Assembly: GCA_028015205.1 (NCBI GenBank) | Contig: JAPWFG010000018.1 | Span: 1,674,001-1,738,000, forward strand | Direction of reading: 5' to 3' | DNA length: 64,000 nt | Source of the DNA: Mytilisepta virgata | Lineage: Eukaryota > Mollusca > Bivalvia > Mytilida > Mytilidae | The notes under the pieces: generated by a model | Told to the model about the DNA's origin: nothing | Seen by the model: only the letters and a program-made list of their open reading frames with translations | Databases searched by the model: none | Part shown: one piece after another, positions 1 to 12,744 of the stretch | Numbering within the stretch: position 1 is the stretch's first letter | How the letters are laid out: each line of letters starts with the position of its first letter | Position numbers and translations under genes: made by a program

Positions 1-211
1 CCACAAAATAGGAAAATCAATTCTTATCGATAACAGTATCTCAGAACTGTATTTGAAAATGCAAGGATAATACACAGCTATATTTATTTTAACAGCTGTA
101 GCAACCGGTGTGTTTACCATTTTGGGTATCTTTTCTTAAGTCTCCTTTACTTCATAGAGGAAAATGATCATTTTGAAAGTTGACAACTCTCTGCAGGCTT
201 AATCATCAAAT

Positions 212-1612
212 TTATATTCTTGAAAAAAAGTCCAAAAAATCCCAATTTGTTGTGAGGAGATGATGTAATTCGAGCCATATCAGTTTGTACCTTGAAAAGT
301 AATTTTTGTTGAACCCAAATACCTCAAAATCAAGTTTGTATCTAGAAAATATTTCATCTTCAAGGTATCTGTTATAATATTGTTGTATTTTGTTCGCTGA
401 ATCTGTTGCATGTGAGTTTGCATAACGAAACAGATTACCAGAGTTCAACCATTTCTCAAGACCACTGTTCCATGCACCAATTTTGTTTAATAAATAATAG
501 GTAAAATTATGTATATTTTCCTGTTTACCGATAATCATATTTCTATACAAATGAGAAGGCAAACGTTTTTGAGGAATCCAATGAGGATTTTTACACCTTG
601 TACTTGCATTTAGGAATTCTGCAAAAGATTTTATCTTGGCATCTTTCCAATGACATCTGTGGTAAAAGAGATTTGTGTCAACGACAGTGTACAGATATGC
701 TGATAACATTCTTTCCCGCGGTTCTCTTACAAATGCTGCTTTTGTCCATGAATCATTGTAAAGCATTGATATTATTTCATGATTAATGAAATCATTTAGA
801 TATAGTAAACCATTTTTCCCTGGAGCATGAATAAACTCTCGTCTTGCTTTAGTCGGATTTGCCTGAGCTATTAATCCTAGAATATACTGAAAAATGCTTT
901 TCCAATATGAGCAAGCTGATTTCGGACTCCACACAAATATTAGCCTGTATTTAGGTATTACGATTGGTGAGGCGAGATCATTCTTTACTTCAGACAAAAC
1001 CTTACCTGATAAATATGGTGTTTGAATGAAAAACCATTGTGATCCCCATTTGTCGACGTAGAGAAATTGAATGCGACATGTGGCATTGCCCAAGAGGAAT
1101 GGTTTTCCATTTATAAATTCGGTCAATGGATAACTAGTATGAGTAAAAGTATTAATAAATTTCGAAGTAGCCAAGCAATAATTGTGTGCATGCTTTGAAT
1201 TAGAAAAATAACACTCTGCCTCCTTATAAATATCCATTTCCTTAAAACAACTGTATTAACCTATGTTAGATGTGTTCGTTTCTCTTACGGTAATACAGGT
1301 AGCTTGTCCAAGTTTTAAGGACAGAAAGACAATCGCTTCTAAAATAAGAGTACGAAAGCGAGGATATTCAGCAGGAACCTTGATTCCATAAATCTGTGAG
1401 TTCCGTTCTTTTTCATTGCCTTGTGTAAAATCAAGAGTATGATCTTCGTAAATACTTGACATGTTTTCATACACAATCACAAAATGGTGGAATCGTTTTG
1501 TAACATTAGAACTCTGAAAAAGATCAATGGTTGTCACTGTTCTATATAACATAACAAACATAACGAAGACGGAAACAGAAAGAGAAAACAACAAAATCAC
1601 CATTTTTCTCAT
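212..1612 (-). pseudogene. Carbohydrate sulfotransferase-like gene, unit 1, broken
   Basis: This is the unit-1 copy of the 441-residue sulfotransferase seen intact in units 3 and 4. The reading frame starts at the same ATG (1612) and has the same N-terminal membrane segment. Codon 119 is TAA instead of the CAA (Gln) of the intact copies, which leaves a 118-residue N-terminal fragment. Downstream the frame stays open through both PAPS-binding motifs. The normal TAA after the final Ser-Arg has become TAC, so the frame runs about 24 more codons to 212. It is either a pseudogene with two single-base lesions or, less likely, two shorter proteins (an internal ATG lies near 1237). The truncated products would separate the membrane anchor from the catalytic domain. 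Confidence 0.85.
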
Positions 1613-2084
1613 TTTAAGGTTATTCGTCTAGATCATGTACAATTGTATTAGATACTCTGCTGAAATAAAAAAAATTAATTGAACATTTATCTTTTTGTCC
1701 TTATCTGAATTTGATTGCATTATCTAGTAGCATATGCATGTTCAATTATTTCTAATGTTTTATTCAGAATTTATACCAATATTACTGAACGTGATAAGTT
1801 TTTAAACGTGACGGGATTATAGCTACTATTATATTTCTTTTTATCGAGTTAAAAACATTTTGCGCAACATGTACGAGTTTGGATATTATGTGATTGCTTG
1901 CAGGCATATCCTTCATATAATATTTTTTGATTCTAGATAATATTTATGTTGTATTTTTTCATCAAATTCTGCAGTAATGTTAAACTTTTACTGAAGCAGT
2001 AGGAGTAAATAACCACATTTTTTCAATTAAAATTGAAACAAGTAATAATTGAGTTAGGATGCCATCACTGAGTCTCCCAAACGA
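1613..2084. other. Upstream region of unit 1 sulfotransferase
   Basis: This AT-rich non-coding stretch lies 5' of the minus-strand gene and is shared with unit 3 (12254-12744) and, more diverged, with unit 4 (20127-20508). I expect the promoter here, but I see no TATA box or initiator that I can defend. Confidence 0.5.
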
Positions 2085-2600
2085 AGTTCTCCATAAGGTA
2101 CTGTACAAGGAACTCTGGATTGTATCTTCCCATAAGGAGGATCAACATATATGGTTTTAAGGTAGAGACCTAAGTAATTTCCAATTTATTAAAACCTGTG
2201 ATTTTGAGACACACCCAAAAATGTTCATCAATTAATGCTTCTTTCAATAATGAGTAGGAATATATATGGCAATAGGGTGGAGATTTGAAGCGTTTCCAAA
2301 TTATTAAACCAAATCTATTTTCAGGTGCATGGTATAGCCCTAGGTACCTCTCCATATACATTAATAAATGCATCTTCCAATAAGGAGTAAGAGTATATAT
2401 GTTTATAGGGTTGGGAACTTCAAGGTTTCAAAGTTACAAAGAAAATTTTTTTGGAGACAGGGAATACCCCTTAGAAACCCCTATATACATCATTGAATGA
2501 ATCTTTTCAAAAGGAGAAAGAAAATAATTGAACGAAAATAATTGGTTATAGGGCGCAGATCGCAAGGGTTTCCAAATTATAGAAACAAATATATTCTCAG
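2085..2600. repeat. Degenerate tandem repeat, about 115-130 bp period (unit 1)
   Basis: About four diverged copies of a module lie in a row. Each contains a 'cttcc(c)aataaggag' core, then a 'tatatatgg' stretch, then 'gtttccaaattat' or a variant; the cores begin near 2127, 2242, 2372 and 2502. The block ends in a G-run. It is copied in unit 3 (12745-13265), where the G-run is much longer. It has no coding potential that holds between the two copies. Confidence 0.7.
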
Positions 2601-2760
2601 AGGGGGGGCGGGCATGCCATAGCCAACTTATTACAAAAAAAATGTGATTCGGAATTTACATGTATCAGTGCTGACCCTAAACATTTACTTTAATTAAAAC
2701 CATGAAAACTTTATATGCTTAATACATGTAATGTCTATAATAGTTTAATCTTCAAAGAGT

Positions 2761-3017
2761 GGGGTTCCTCGGTGGCCGAGTGGTCTAGGTAGTTCGTCAT
2801 GACTACTACTTATCACTAGCCTGTCAACGCTGGGGTTGTGAGTTCGAATCTCACCTGTGGCGGGGTGTGTTCGACTCCGGTCTTAATTGACAAGGATTGC
2901 CAATTTTCCTACCGAAGGTCGGTGGTTCTCTCCGGGTACTCTGGCTTCCTCCACCAATAAAAACTGGCCGCCGCGAAATGGCCAAAATGTGCTGAAAACT
3001 AAACAAACAAACAAACA
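2761..3017 (+). mobile_element. tRNA-derived SINE with Meta-SINE-like body (unit 1)
   Basis: The head resembles a tRNA: box A (tggccgagtggtcta) and box B (gagttcgaatctcac) are both readable. A body with 'tctccgggtactctggcttcc' follows, and the tail is (aaac)n. The 14-bp duplication AATCTTCAAAGAGT flanks it at 2747-2760 and 3018-3031, direct proof of insertion. The same insertion, with the same duplication, is in unit 3. Confidence 0.93.
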
Positions 3018-3031
3018 AATCTTCAAAGAGT

Positions 3032-6000
3032 TAATAGTGTTGGATAATGCCTATTAATTGTTGAGATTTTATTTAATAAATTGTCTTGGTATAGAAGACG
3101 GATTGATGTCATATGAATTGAATCTCGGAAAAAGTGACTTATATAAGGGCTGACAAGCAGTAGAATATAATATGAAAATAGAAAAGTAAATGTTATTTAA
3201 ATAGAACATTAGATGATTTATATGTAGATAGTTGCTAGTAAATGTATTGTAACTGACAGTATATTTTACCTTTTATTTAACTTAAATACGTCTTAAAGCA
3301 ATACATGTGTCAAGAATGATCTCCAAACTGAACTCACAAAGACATCTAGTGGTCACCATACTTGAAAACCCGCAACATGTGGCGAGCTGTCAAAGTAACA
3401 AAGTGTATAAAAAGACATAAACAAGCAACAAGTTCAGAATTTGGTTGACCAAATAATCAGCACTATAATTTTGCAACATCATAGACTGAATTGGAAAAGC
3501 AAGATGGTGTGCAATGAGATAATAATAATGAAATTAATTTATTAATTATAAAAAAATGTAATAAGTTAATCAATATTTGTTCCAACATTAACCATATTAA
3601 CTATATTCAATAATCCGGCAATGTTAATATGAATTAGCATATCCAGATAATGTGTAAGGTATAATGGACATTTCCTGAATTTATGTGCCTTAATTGTAAC
3701 TACTGTTTCCATGAAATGCATTGCTGTATAAGAGTACTAGATATGCATCAGAATTTTCGCAATAAGTAACGATCATAACGTTTAGAAACTTTACAAAATG
3801 TATGATAGCAGTATCATTTGATGCAAAATAGTTTCTTGCTGGTACACTTTGCGCTGGTTGAAGTCAGAAACATCACAAAAAACCATGCAAAGCTTCGAAT
3901 TGGAGACCCAATGGGAAGGATGTAAAATTAACTTAATGTATAGAGAAGAAAATTCGATCTTCTTGTCATACAGACACGCCGGTTTTGTAATTATGTTTCC
4001 CTGTTACTTAATGGCTGTTTTTTACATTTTGGTCCTTAGACACTACAATAGGTCATGATCTGATGTCAGTAGTCCGAGATTGCTCTGACGTCTGATGGCC
4101 TTTTTGTTAAATGCTGGAGCCGTGGAACGTCAGAGCGCACTCCGTATAGAAAAGATGGAAAGTGTTTAGACTCGAAATCTTAATATATCCAATTATAAGT
4201 AGATAAATCATACCCCAATCGAATCCTTATTCATTTTTCTCAAAGATTACATACATATTACCTCACAACAACCAGCAACCTCCCTGTACCACAAACGAAA
4301 GTGTTATTCCCTTCAACCCACCATTTTCATCATTTCACTTTCATTTTGAACAATTTGTCACATGACTGCGTTATTTCATTTTTTTTTGTGTAGTAAATTT
4401 ATGCATATGACCCCGGTAACCCTCATATATTTTCTAACCGGAATTCCTTTTTATATAGTCATGTTTTCAGTGGTATGTAAATGAGATTGACGCGTGCCAA
4501 CCTACATGCATAAATTAGCTCCTGCGATTACAAGTTTTATAACGGAATAACGCGTGGTTGCAATATCTTGTTCAAAGTGACATATTCATCTAAGTTTTTA
4601 CCAAATTTCAAAATATCAGCCTGAACGTATAAATGTAAATTTCTACATGAGACATACCTCTTTAACCATTATGGCATTGTATTAGTTTAGTCCAACAAAT
4701 TTACTTCAAAGTGCAACATTTCTATGAAATTTGGTACCCAGTGGCCAATGGACTGTGACCAATTGACTCGGAGATTTATAACGAGACCTATGTATAGTTA
4801 ATCAAAACAATATGTGTATTCCCCTTACCTGAATGCTTTCCTTTCTTGTTAATACGATCCATATCATGGATTGGCTTACCTGGGTATTGCAGTTTTACAA
4901 TAGGTCCGATTGAGACATGTAGGATGACATCAGCCAATTTCCTAGACACCTTTTTAATGAATATTTCGTGTGAATTTTAGCTCATTTGTCGAAGCAGTTT
5001 GAAATTCAAATGTTTTATTTATAACTTCTGATTAATCAGAAAAAAATAGTGGCTATTACCGCTGTTATTGAACCAATTGGCACAAAATTAATATCAACCT
5101 TCTCATGAGCTTGATCTGCAGTTTGATTAATTTGGTTAAGGCGTTTCATTTTTCGCGCATCCATTTATGGTTAGTTTTTGGTTGAGGGAAAAAATCCACA
5201 GTGGGAGAAATTTATAACAAATGTGAACAAAGTACAAGAGGTTCACAAAAGTACGTTTTTTTATTCGATCCATAATCAAATTAAATAGTGTTAGGCCTTT
5301 AAATATACATAGATATGTGTATCCAGAAAAAATTATCTTTAAAATGAAATTTTGCCGGCATATTCCACAGCTGGAAAAATAAATACTGAAATCAATGTCA
5401 ACATTATAATATAATTACGTGTCATACATGTAGTTCTTACGATTTAAGGGCTTTATATGTCCATTTGATTGTCAAATTTTATAAATAATATCGTGTAGAT
5501 TTTATTAATTCATTAAACAGTCCTTTCAGTTTCTCATTTGGCACATGTTTGCAATAAAAAATGTTCTAGATAGGATGACTGAAATTCTGTTTTCAGTTAA
5601 ATTTTGTCCTCTTTTCTCTATCCAGTTACTCTAAAAAATATTGTGAAGTTGAATTTTTTAGGTCATTCAAAGTTGCAGCATATGGCAAAAATTGACAATT
5701 TGCATAGCGGCCATTTTGGATTTCTCTGACGACATTTTAACGAATAAACACGTATTACCAAAAAGTTCAATTTGTTGGTTTTTACTGAACGTGCGACGAC
5801 ATGGAATACAAAAATATATCGAACAGGGCTTTAAAATGGTTTCAGTAATTTTGAATCTTCAGTTCATGAATGTTGATGAACGTCTGCTTATGAAAACCGT
5901 TTTCAACATTACAATATTATAGCAAATTTTTGCTAGAAAAATGGCTTGTTCATTTGCTTATTTTTGATCGGCATCCGTCAAGTAATCTCTACTATTTCGT

Positions 6001-7744
6001 TACCAATCACCTTATGCAAGGGAAATATAACCTCCAGCATTATATTACTCTAATACAGGTAGAACCAAATATCCACAATCGGCAAATGCATGTCGAACCA
6101 ATTAAAACCTACGGAAGACATATCAAGCTTTGGGAGTCATCACGTGATTTTGTGACGGATAAGACTTATAGTACATTGAGGTACTTACAAAATGTATATT
6201 AAACTTAAACTAGATATACTAATCACTATTGGGATTTATGTGCAAATAAATGAAACATTCATTTACATATTTATTGATAAAAGAACAGCTTAAATTATTA
6301 TTTAGTCACGTCCTATCTCAATTGAAATGTTGGTGTAAAATTTCCATATATGTACGTTATGTAATTTTTCGATACAATTGGTGGAATGTAACACATTTAA
6401 CCTATAATTTCTTTCAATGCAAAAACGGTATCGCCAGCTTTTATCTTTGACCGTCCCATTTAATTTGAAAATTGGTCACTTTCGATCAGTTTTGTATTAT
6501 TTCAAAATCGCAGCACTCACCCAATCATCTTCTTCCTTGCCAAAATGAAGTAAATATCGTTCATACAAGCAAATAGATATAATAATATCACACTTTTTTA
6601 TCGCTAAGGTGAGATAATCTATTCGCATAGGTAATTGATAGCAATATTTAACATAGAATTTATTATTTAGATATCAGAAATTAATATTTATCATTACGTT
6701 TTATTTATAAAGTTAAAACAATAAAAAGTGAAATTTCTAAAATTAAGATTTTTCAAAAACTTTTATACATAAAGTTTTACGAATAAAATAGTAAGTAATA
6801 GGTTAAATATGACAAAAACTGTGTTTTATTAAAGGCTATTAAAATTTCGATTAGTTAATTTGTGATGTTAATTGATGCTTTCATGTCTGAAAGTTAAACC
6901 TAAAATCAACATAAGACATTGTTCTTGTTTGTAAATTTTTTTTAGAAAAAGAAAAAAAAAATAAGTACATTAAGGTTTTCTTTAATTAGATGCAAATATA
7001 CAGACAGTTCGTTGTATTCGATATATAATTTGTAATAAAAATCATAGCATAATTTTCTAAAAAATAAAGAAATAACACGTTGATAATTATCAAATGAAGA
7101 AGCTCTGAAACAGTGAAGATAAAAAGGAATTTCATACGGGAATACAATTTATCACAAAATACCGAAATAAATTAGATGCACGGTATGGCCATTTCGTTGA
7201 CAGACAACTCATCAGCAGTGCTCGAGGTCAAAATGCTGGAATTCGGTAAAAGATATAATAATGAATAAGTAAGCACAACCATCAAAAATCAAAACAATTA
7301 AAACAAACAGGAATCCAAACTCAGCTATGTGTTACGTATGCATTAAAAGGAAGAACCTTAGAAATGTCTGGAAAATTTGTCAAATATTGAATGGACAAAT
7401 TAAAGGCATTTAAGTAATGAATCATGCCAGGACAAATACATAATAAATAAACATACAGGTAACTAAAAAAGTGCCCTAGGTTTAAGTATGATTACATGGT
7501 AAAAAATAATGTAATTAATTATATTACGATTACTTGTAATCTAAAAAATGTCTGATTTCAGATCAATTTCAATTACATACAAAAATGTAATTAATTACAG
7601 CTGATTACGATTACCCCAGGTCACCCCTAAAACCTTATTGCGTATCTACATACAGTTTGTGACTAAAATGCATAAAAGAAAAAATGAAAGAGGGGTTTAG
7701 GTCGCAATCTTAAATTCACAAATTCAAAATTCGACTCTGTTTGG
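3032..7744. other. Non-coding body of unit 1
   Basis: About 4.7 kb shared with unit 3 and, for its last 1.86 kb, with unit 2. The longest open frames here (3849-4058, 5692-5922, 5930-6202) change length or frame between units, so I do not call them genes. Positions 7480-7620 hold AT-rich text with repeated GTAATTA/GATTAC motifs. Positions 7300-7420 (core 'atccaaactcagcta') resemble 51860-51935, so that part is an interspersed repeat. No other gene is supported. Confidence 0.6.
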
Positions 7745-8043
7745 CCACAAAATAGGAAAATCAATTCTTATCGATAACAGTATCTCAGAACTGTATTTGA
7801 AAGTGCAAGGATAATACACAGCTATATTTATTTTAACAGCTGTAGCAGCCGGTGTGTTTACCATTTTGGGTATCTTTTCTTAAGTCTCCTTTACTTCATA
7901 GAGGAAAATGATCATTTTGGAAGTTGACAACTCTCGTTTTCATAGTAACTGCAAGCTTAATCATCAAATTTCTATTCTTGAAAAAAGTCCAAAAAATCCC
8001 AATTTGTTGTGAGGAGATGATGTAATTCGAGCCATATCAGTTT

Positions 8044-8785
8044 TTACCTTGAAAAGTAATTTTTGTTGAACCCAAATACCTCAAAATCAAGTTTGTATCT
8101 AGAAAATATTTCATCTTCAAGGTATCTGTTATAATATTGTTTTATTTTGTTCACTGAATCTGTTGCATGTGAGTTTGCATAACGAAACAGATTACCAGAG
8201 TTCAACCATTTCTCAAGACCACTGTTCCATGCACCAATTTTGTTTAATAAATAATAGGTAAAATTATGTATATTTTCCTGTTTACCGATAATCATATTTC
8301 TATACAAATGAGAAGGCAAACGTTTTTGAGGAATCCAATGAGGATTTTTACACCTTGTACTTGCATTTAGGAATTCTGCAAAAGATTTTATCTTGGCATC
8401 TTTCCAATGACATCTGTGGTAAAAGAGATTTGTGTCAACGACAGTGTACAGATATGCTGATAACATTCTTTCCCGTGGTTCTCTTACAAATGCTGCTTTT
8501 GTCCATGAATCATTATAAAGCATTGATATTATTTCATGATTATTGAAATCATTTAAATATTGTAAACCATTCTTCCCTGGAGCATGTATAAACTCTCGTC
8601 TTGCTTTAGTTGGGTTTGCCTGAGCTATTAATCCAAGAATATACTGAAAAATGCTTTTCCAATATGAGCAAGCTGATTTCGGGCTCCACACAAACATTAA
8701 CCTGTATTTAGGTATTACGATTGGTGAGGCGAGATCATTCTTTACTTCAGACAAAACCTTACCTGATAAATATGGTGTTTGAATG
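8044..8785 (-). pseudogene. Sulfotransferase-like 3' half, unit 2, truncated by deletion
   Basis: Only the region from the QTPYL segment (about residue 198) to the normal stop remains. Both PAPS motifs (WSPKSACS and FVREPRERMLS) are intact, but the start codon, membrane anchor and first 197 residues are gone. At 8785/8786 the coding sequence jumps directly into sequence that in unit 1 lies at 5883, so about 4854 bp were lost. The frame has no good ATG before the PAPS-binding loop. Sequence markers (GLQYL, SVNKIK) place it with the unit-4 subtype. Confidence 0.9.
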
Positions 8786-10629
8786 TCTGCTTATGAAAAC
8801 CGTTTTCAACATTACAATATTATAGCAAATTTTTGCTAGAAAAATGGCTTGTTCATTTGCTTATTTTTGATCGGCATCCGTCAAGTAATCTCTACTATTT
8901 CGTTACCAATCACCTTATGCAAGGGAAATATAACCTCCAGCATTATATTACTCTAATACAGGTAGAACCAAATATCCACAATCGGCAAATGCATGTCGAA
9001 CCAATTAAAACCTACGGAAGACATATCAAGCTTTGGGAGTCATCACGTGATTTTGTGACGGATAAGACTTATAGTACATTGAAATGCACGGAGGTACTTA
9101 CAAAATGTATATTAAACTTAAACAAGATAAACTAATCACTATTGGGTTTTATGTGCAAGTAAATGAAACATTCATTTACATATTTATTGATAAAAGAACA
9201 GCTACACGTCCTATCTCAATTGAAATGTTGGTGTAAAATTTCCATATATGTACGTTATGTAATTTTTCGATACAATTGGTGGAATGTAACACATTTAACC
9301 TATAATTTCTTTCAATGCAAAAACGGTATCGCCAGCTTTTATCTTTGACCGTCCCATTTAATTTGAAAATTGGTCACTTTCGATCAGTTTTGTATTATTT
9401 CAAAATCGCAGCACTCACCCAATCATCTTCTTCCTTGCCAAAATGAAGTAAATATCGTTCATACAAGCAAATAGATATAATAATATCACACTTTTTTATC
9501 GCTAAGGTGAGATAATCTATTCGCATAGGTAATTGATAGCAATATTTAACATAGAATTTATTATTTAGATATCAGAAATTAATATTTATCATTACGTTTT
9601 ATTTATAAAGTTAAAACAATAAAAAGTGAAATTTCTGAAATTAAGATTTTTCAAAAACTTTTATACATAAAGTTTTACGAATAAAATAGTAAGTAATAGG
9701 TTAAATATGACAAAAACTGTGTTTTATTAAAGGCTATTAAAATTTCGATTAGTTAATTTGTGATGTTAATTGATGCTTTCATCTCTGAAAGTTAAACCTA
9801 AAATCAACATAAGACATTGTTCTTGTTTGTAATTTTTTTTTAGAAAAAGAAAAAAATATAAGTACATTAAGGTTTTCTTTAATTAGATGCAAATATACAG
9901 ACAGTTCGTTGTATTCGATATATAATTTGTAATAAAAATCATAGCATAATTTTCTAAAAAAAAATAAAGAAATAACACGTTGATAATTATCAAATGAAGA
10001 AGCTCTGAAACAGTGAAGATAAAAAGGAATTTCATACGGGAATACAATTTATCACAAAATACCGAAATAAATTAGATGCACTGTATGGCCATTTCGTTGA
10101 CAGACAACTCATCAGCAGTGCTCGAGGTCAAAATGCTGGAATTCCGGTAAAAGATATAATAATGAATAAGTAACCACAACCATCAACCATCAAAGACAAA
10201 CAGGAATCCAAACTCAGCTAAGTGTTACGTATGCATTAAAAGGAAGAACCTTAGAAATGTCTGGAAAATTTGTCAAATATTGAATGGAAAAATTAAAGGC
10301 ATTTAAGTAATGAATCATGCCAGGACAAATACATAATAAATAAACATACAGGTAACAAAAAAGTGCCCTAGGTTTAAGTATGATTACATGGTAAAAAATA
10401 ATGTAATTGATTATATTACGATTACTTGTAATCTTAAAAATGTCTGATTTCAGATCAATTTCAATTACATGAAAAAAATGTAATTAATTACAGCTGATTA
10501 CGATTATCCCAGGTCACACCTTATTGCGTATCTACATACAGTTTGTGACTAAAATGCATAAAAGAAAAATGAAAGAGGGGTTTAGGTCGCAATCTTAAAT
10601 TCACAAATTCAAAATTCGACTCTGTTGGC
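8786..10629. other. Non-coding remainder of unit 2
   Basis: This corresponds to 5883-7744 of unit 1 with small indels. It includes the GTAATTA-rich stretch (10380-10510) and the interspersed segment with 'atccaaactcagcta' (10205-10330). I see no gene. Confidence 0.6.
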
Positions 10630-10710
10630 CACAAAATAGGAAAATCAATTCTTATCGATAACAGTATCTCAGAACTGTATTTGAAAATGCAAGGATAATA
10701 CACAGGTATA

Positions 10711-10716
10711 TTTATT
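10711..10716 (-). terminator. Candidate polyadenylation signal, unit 3 sulfotransferase
   Basis: AATAAA on the minus strand about 215 bases after the stop codon. The same hexamer sits at the equivalent place in unit 4 (18584-18589). Position and conservation support it, but in AT-rich DNA this hexamer is common. Confidence 0.4.
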
Positions 10717-10927
10717 TTAACAGCTGTAGCAACCGGTGTGTTTACCATTTTGGGTATCTTTTCTTAAGTCTCCTTTACTTCATAGAGGAAAATGATCATT
10801 TTGAAGTTGACAACTCTCGTTTTCATAGTAACTGCAAGCTTAATCATCAAATTTCTATTCTTGAAAAAAAGTCCAAAAAATCCCAATTTGTTGTGAGGAG
10901 ATGATGTAATTCGAGCCATATCAGTTT

Positions 10928-12253
10928 TTACCTTGAAAAGTAATTTTTGTTGAACCCAAATACCTCAAAATCAAGTTTGTATCTAGAAAATATTTCATCT
11001 TCAAGGTATCTGTTATAATATTGTTGTATTTTGTTCGCTGAATCTGTTGCATGTGAGTTTGCATAACGAAACAGATTACCAGAGTTCAACCATTTCTCAA
11101 GACCACTGTTCCATGCACCAATTTTGTTTAATAAATAATAGGTAAAATTATGTATATTTTCCTGTTTACCGATAATCATATTTCTATACAAATGAGAAGG
11201 CAAACGTTTTTGAGGAATCCAATGAGGATTTTTACACCTTGTACTTGCATTTAGGAATTCTGCAAAAGATTTTATCTTGGCATCTTTCCAATGACATCTG
11301 TGGTAAAAGAGATTTGTGTCAACGACAGTGTACAGATATGCTGATAACATTCTTTCCCGTGGTTCTCTTACAAATGCTGCTTTTGTCCATGAATCATTGT
11401 AAAGCATTGATATTATTTCATGATTATTGAAATCATTTAGATATAGTAAACCATTTTTCCCTGGAGCATGTATAAACTCTCGTCTTGCTTTAGTCGGATT
11501 TGCCTGAGCTATTAATCCTAGAATATACTGAAAAATGCTTTTCCAATATGAGCAAGCTGATTTCGGACTCCACACAAATATTAGCCTGTATTTAGGTATT
11601 ACGATTGGTGATGCGAGATCATTCTTTACTTCAGACAAAACCTTACCTGATAAATATGGTGTTTGAATGAAAAACCATTGTGATCCCCATTTGTCGACGT
11701 AGAGAAATTGAATGCGACATGTGGCATTGCCCAAGAGGAATGGTTTTCCATTTATAAATTCGGTCAATGGATAACTAGTATTAGTAAAAGTATTAATAAA
11801 TTTCGAAGTAGCCAAGCAATAATTGTCTGCATGCTTTGAATTAGAAAAATAACACTCTGCCTCCTTATAAATATCCATTTCCTTAAAACAACTGTATTGA
11901 CCTATGTTAGATGTGTTCATTTCTCTTACGGTAATACAGGTAGCTTGTCCAAGTTTTAAGGACAGAAAGACAATCGCTTCTAAAATAAGAGTACGAAAGC
12001 GAGGATATTCAGCAGGAAACTTGATTCCATAAATCTGTGAGTTCCGTTCTTTTTCATTGCCTTGTGTAAAATCAAGAGTATGATCTTCGTAAATAGTTGA
12101 CATGTTTTCATACACAATCACAAAATGGTGGAATCGTTTTGTAACATTAGAAATCTGAAAAAGATCAATGGTTGTCAGTGTTCTATATAACATAACAAAC
12201 ATAACGAAGACGGAAACAGAAAGAGAAAGCAACAAAATCACCATTTTCCTCAT
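10928..12253 (-). CDS. Carbohydrate sulfotransferase-like, type II membrane protein (unit 3)
   Basis: An intact, intronless 441-residue protein. Residues 4-23 form a single hydrophobic segment after a short basic N-terminus, as expected of a Golgi type II enzyme. Two hallmarks of the HNK-1ST/CHST8-14 (Sulfotransfer_2) family are visible: the 5'-phosphosulfate loop WSPKSACSYW at 228-237 and the 3'-phosphate site FVREPRERMLSAY at 294-306. The family's HWxPQ and IIGKxE elements follow at 344-348 and 360-364. The family transfers sulfate from PAPS to sugar hydroxyls of glycans; the acceptor here cannot be told. Several N-glycosylation sequons (for example NVT at 36, NAT at 176, NFT at 369) fit a lumenal catalytic domain. 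The start is the first ATG, shared by three units. AATAAA on the minus strand at 10716-10711 is a candidate poly(A) signal about 215 bases past the stop. Confident on family, not on substrate. Confidence 0.88.
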   Translation of the reverse strand: MRKMVILLLSLSVSVFVMFVMLYRTLTTIDLFQISNVTKRFHHFVIVYENMSTIYEDHTLDFTQGNEKERNSQIYGIKFPAEYPRFRTLILEAIVFLSLKLGQATCITVREMNTSNIGQYSCFKEMDIYKEAECYFSNSKHADNYCLATSKFINTFTNTSYPLTEFINGKPFLLGNATCRIQFLYVDKWGSQWFFIQTPYLSGKVLSEVKNDLASPIVIPKYRLIFVWSPKSACSYWKSIFQYILGLIAQANPTKARREFIHAPGKNGLLYLNDFNNHEIISMLYNDSWTKAAFVREPRERMLSAYLYTVVDTNLFYHRCHWKDAKIKSFAEFLNASTRCKNPHWIPQKRLPSHLYRNMIIGKQENIHNFTYYLLNKIGAWNSGLEKWLNSGNLFRYANSHATDSANKIQQYYNRYLEDEIFSRYKLDFEVFGFNKNYFSR

Positions 12254-12744
12254 TTTAAGGTTATTCGTCTAGATCATGTACAATTGTATTAGATACTCTG
12301 CTGAAATAAAAAAACATTAATTGAACATTTATCTTTTTGTCCTTATCTGAATTTGATTGCATTATCTAGTAGCATATGCATGTTCAATTATTTCTAATGT
12401 TTTATTCAGAATTTATACCAATATTACTGAACGTGATAAGTTTTTAAACGTGACGGGATTATAGCTACTATTAGATTTCTTTTTATCGAGTTAAAAACAT
12501 TTTGCGCAACATGTACGAGTTTGGATATTATGTGATTGCTTGCAGGCATATCCTTCATATAATATTTTTTGATTCTAGATAATATTTATGTTGTATTTTT
12601 TCATCAAATTCTGCAGTAATGTTAAACTTTTACTGAAGCAGTAGGAGTAAATAACCACATTTTTTCAATTAAAATTGAAACAAGTAATAATTGAGTTAGG
12701 ATGCCATCACTGAGTCTCCCAAACGAAGTTCTCCATAAGGTACT

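Noticed and set aside
598..786. Open frame on the plus strand repeated in all four units
   Set aside because: It is the antisense shadow of the sulfotransferase gene and is conserved only because the gene is.
2761..2860. Possible tRNA gene (box A and box B present)
   Set aside because: The sequence does not close into a cloverleaf that I can draw; it is followed by a SINE body and flanked by a target duplication.
5692..6450. Three adjacent open frames that recur in units 1-3
   Set aside because: They change length or end between units through indels and substitutions and show no protein motif, so unit similarity alone explains them.
10521..10748. Minus-strand frame downstream of the unit-3 gene, also in unit 4
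   Set aside because: It lies in the probable 3' untranslated region; its C-terminal end differs between units by an indel.
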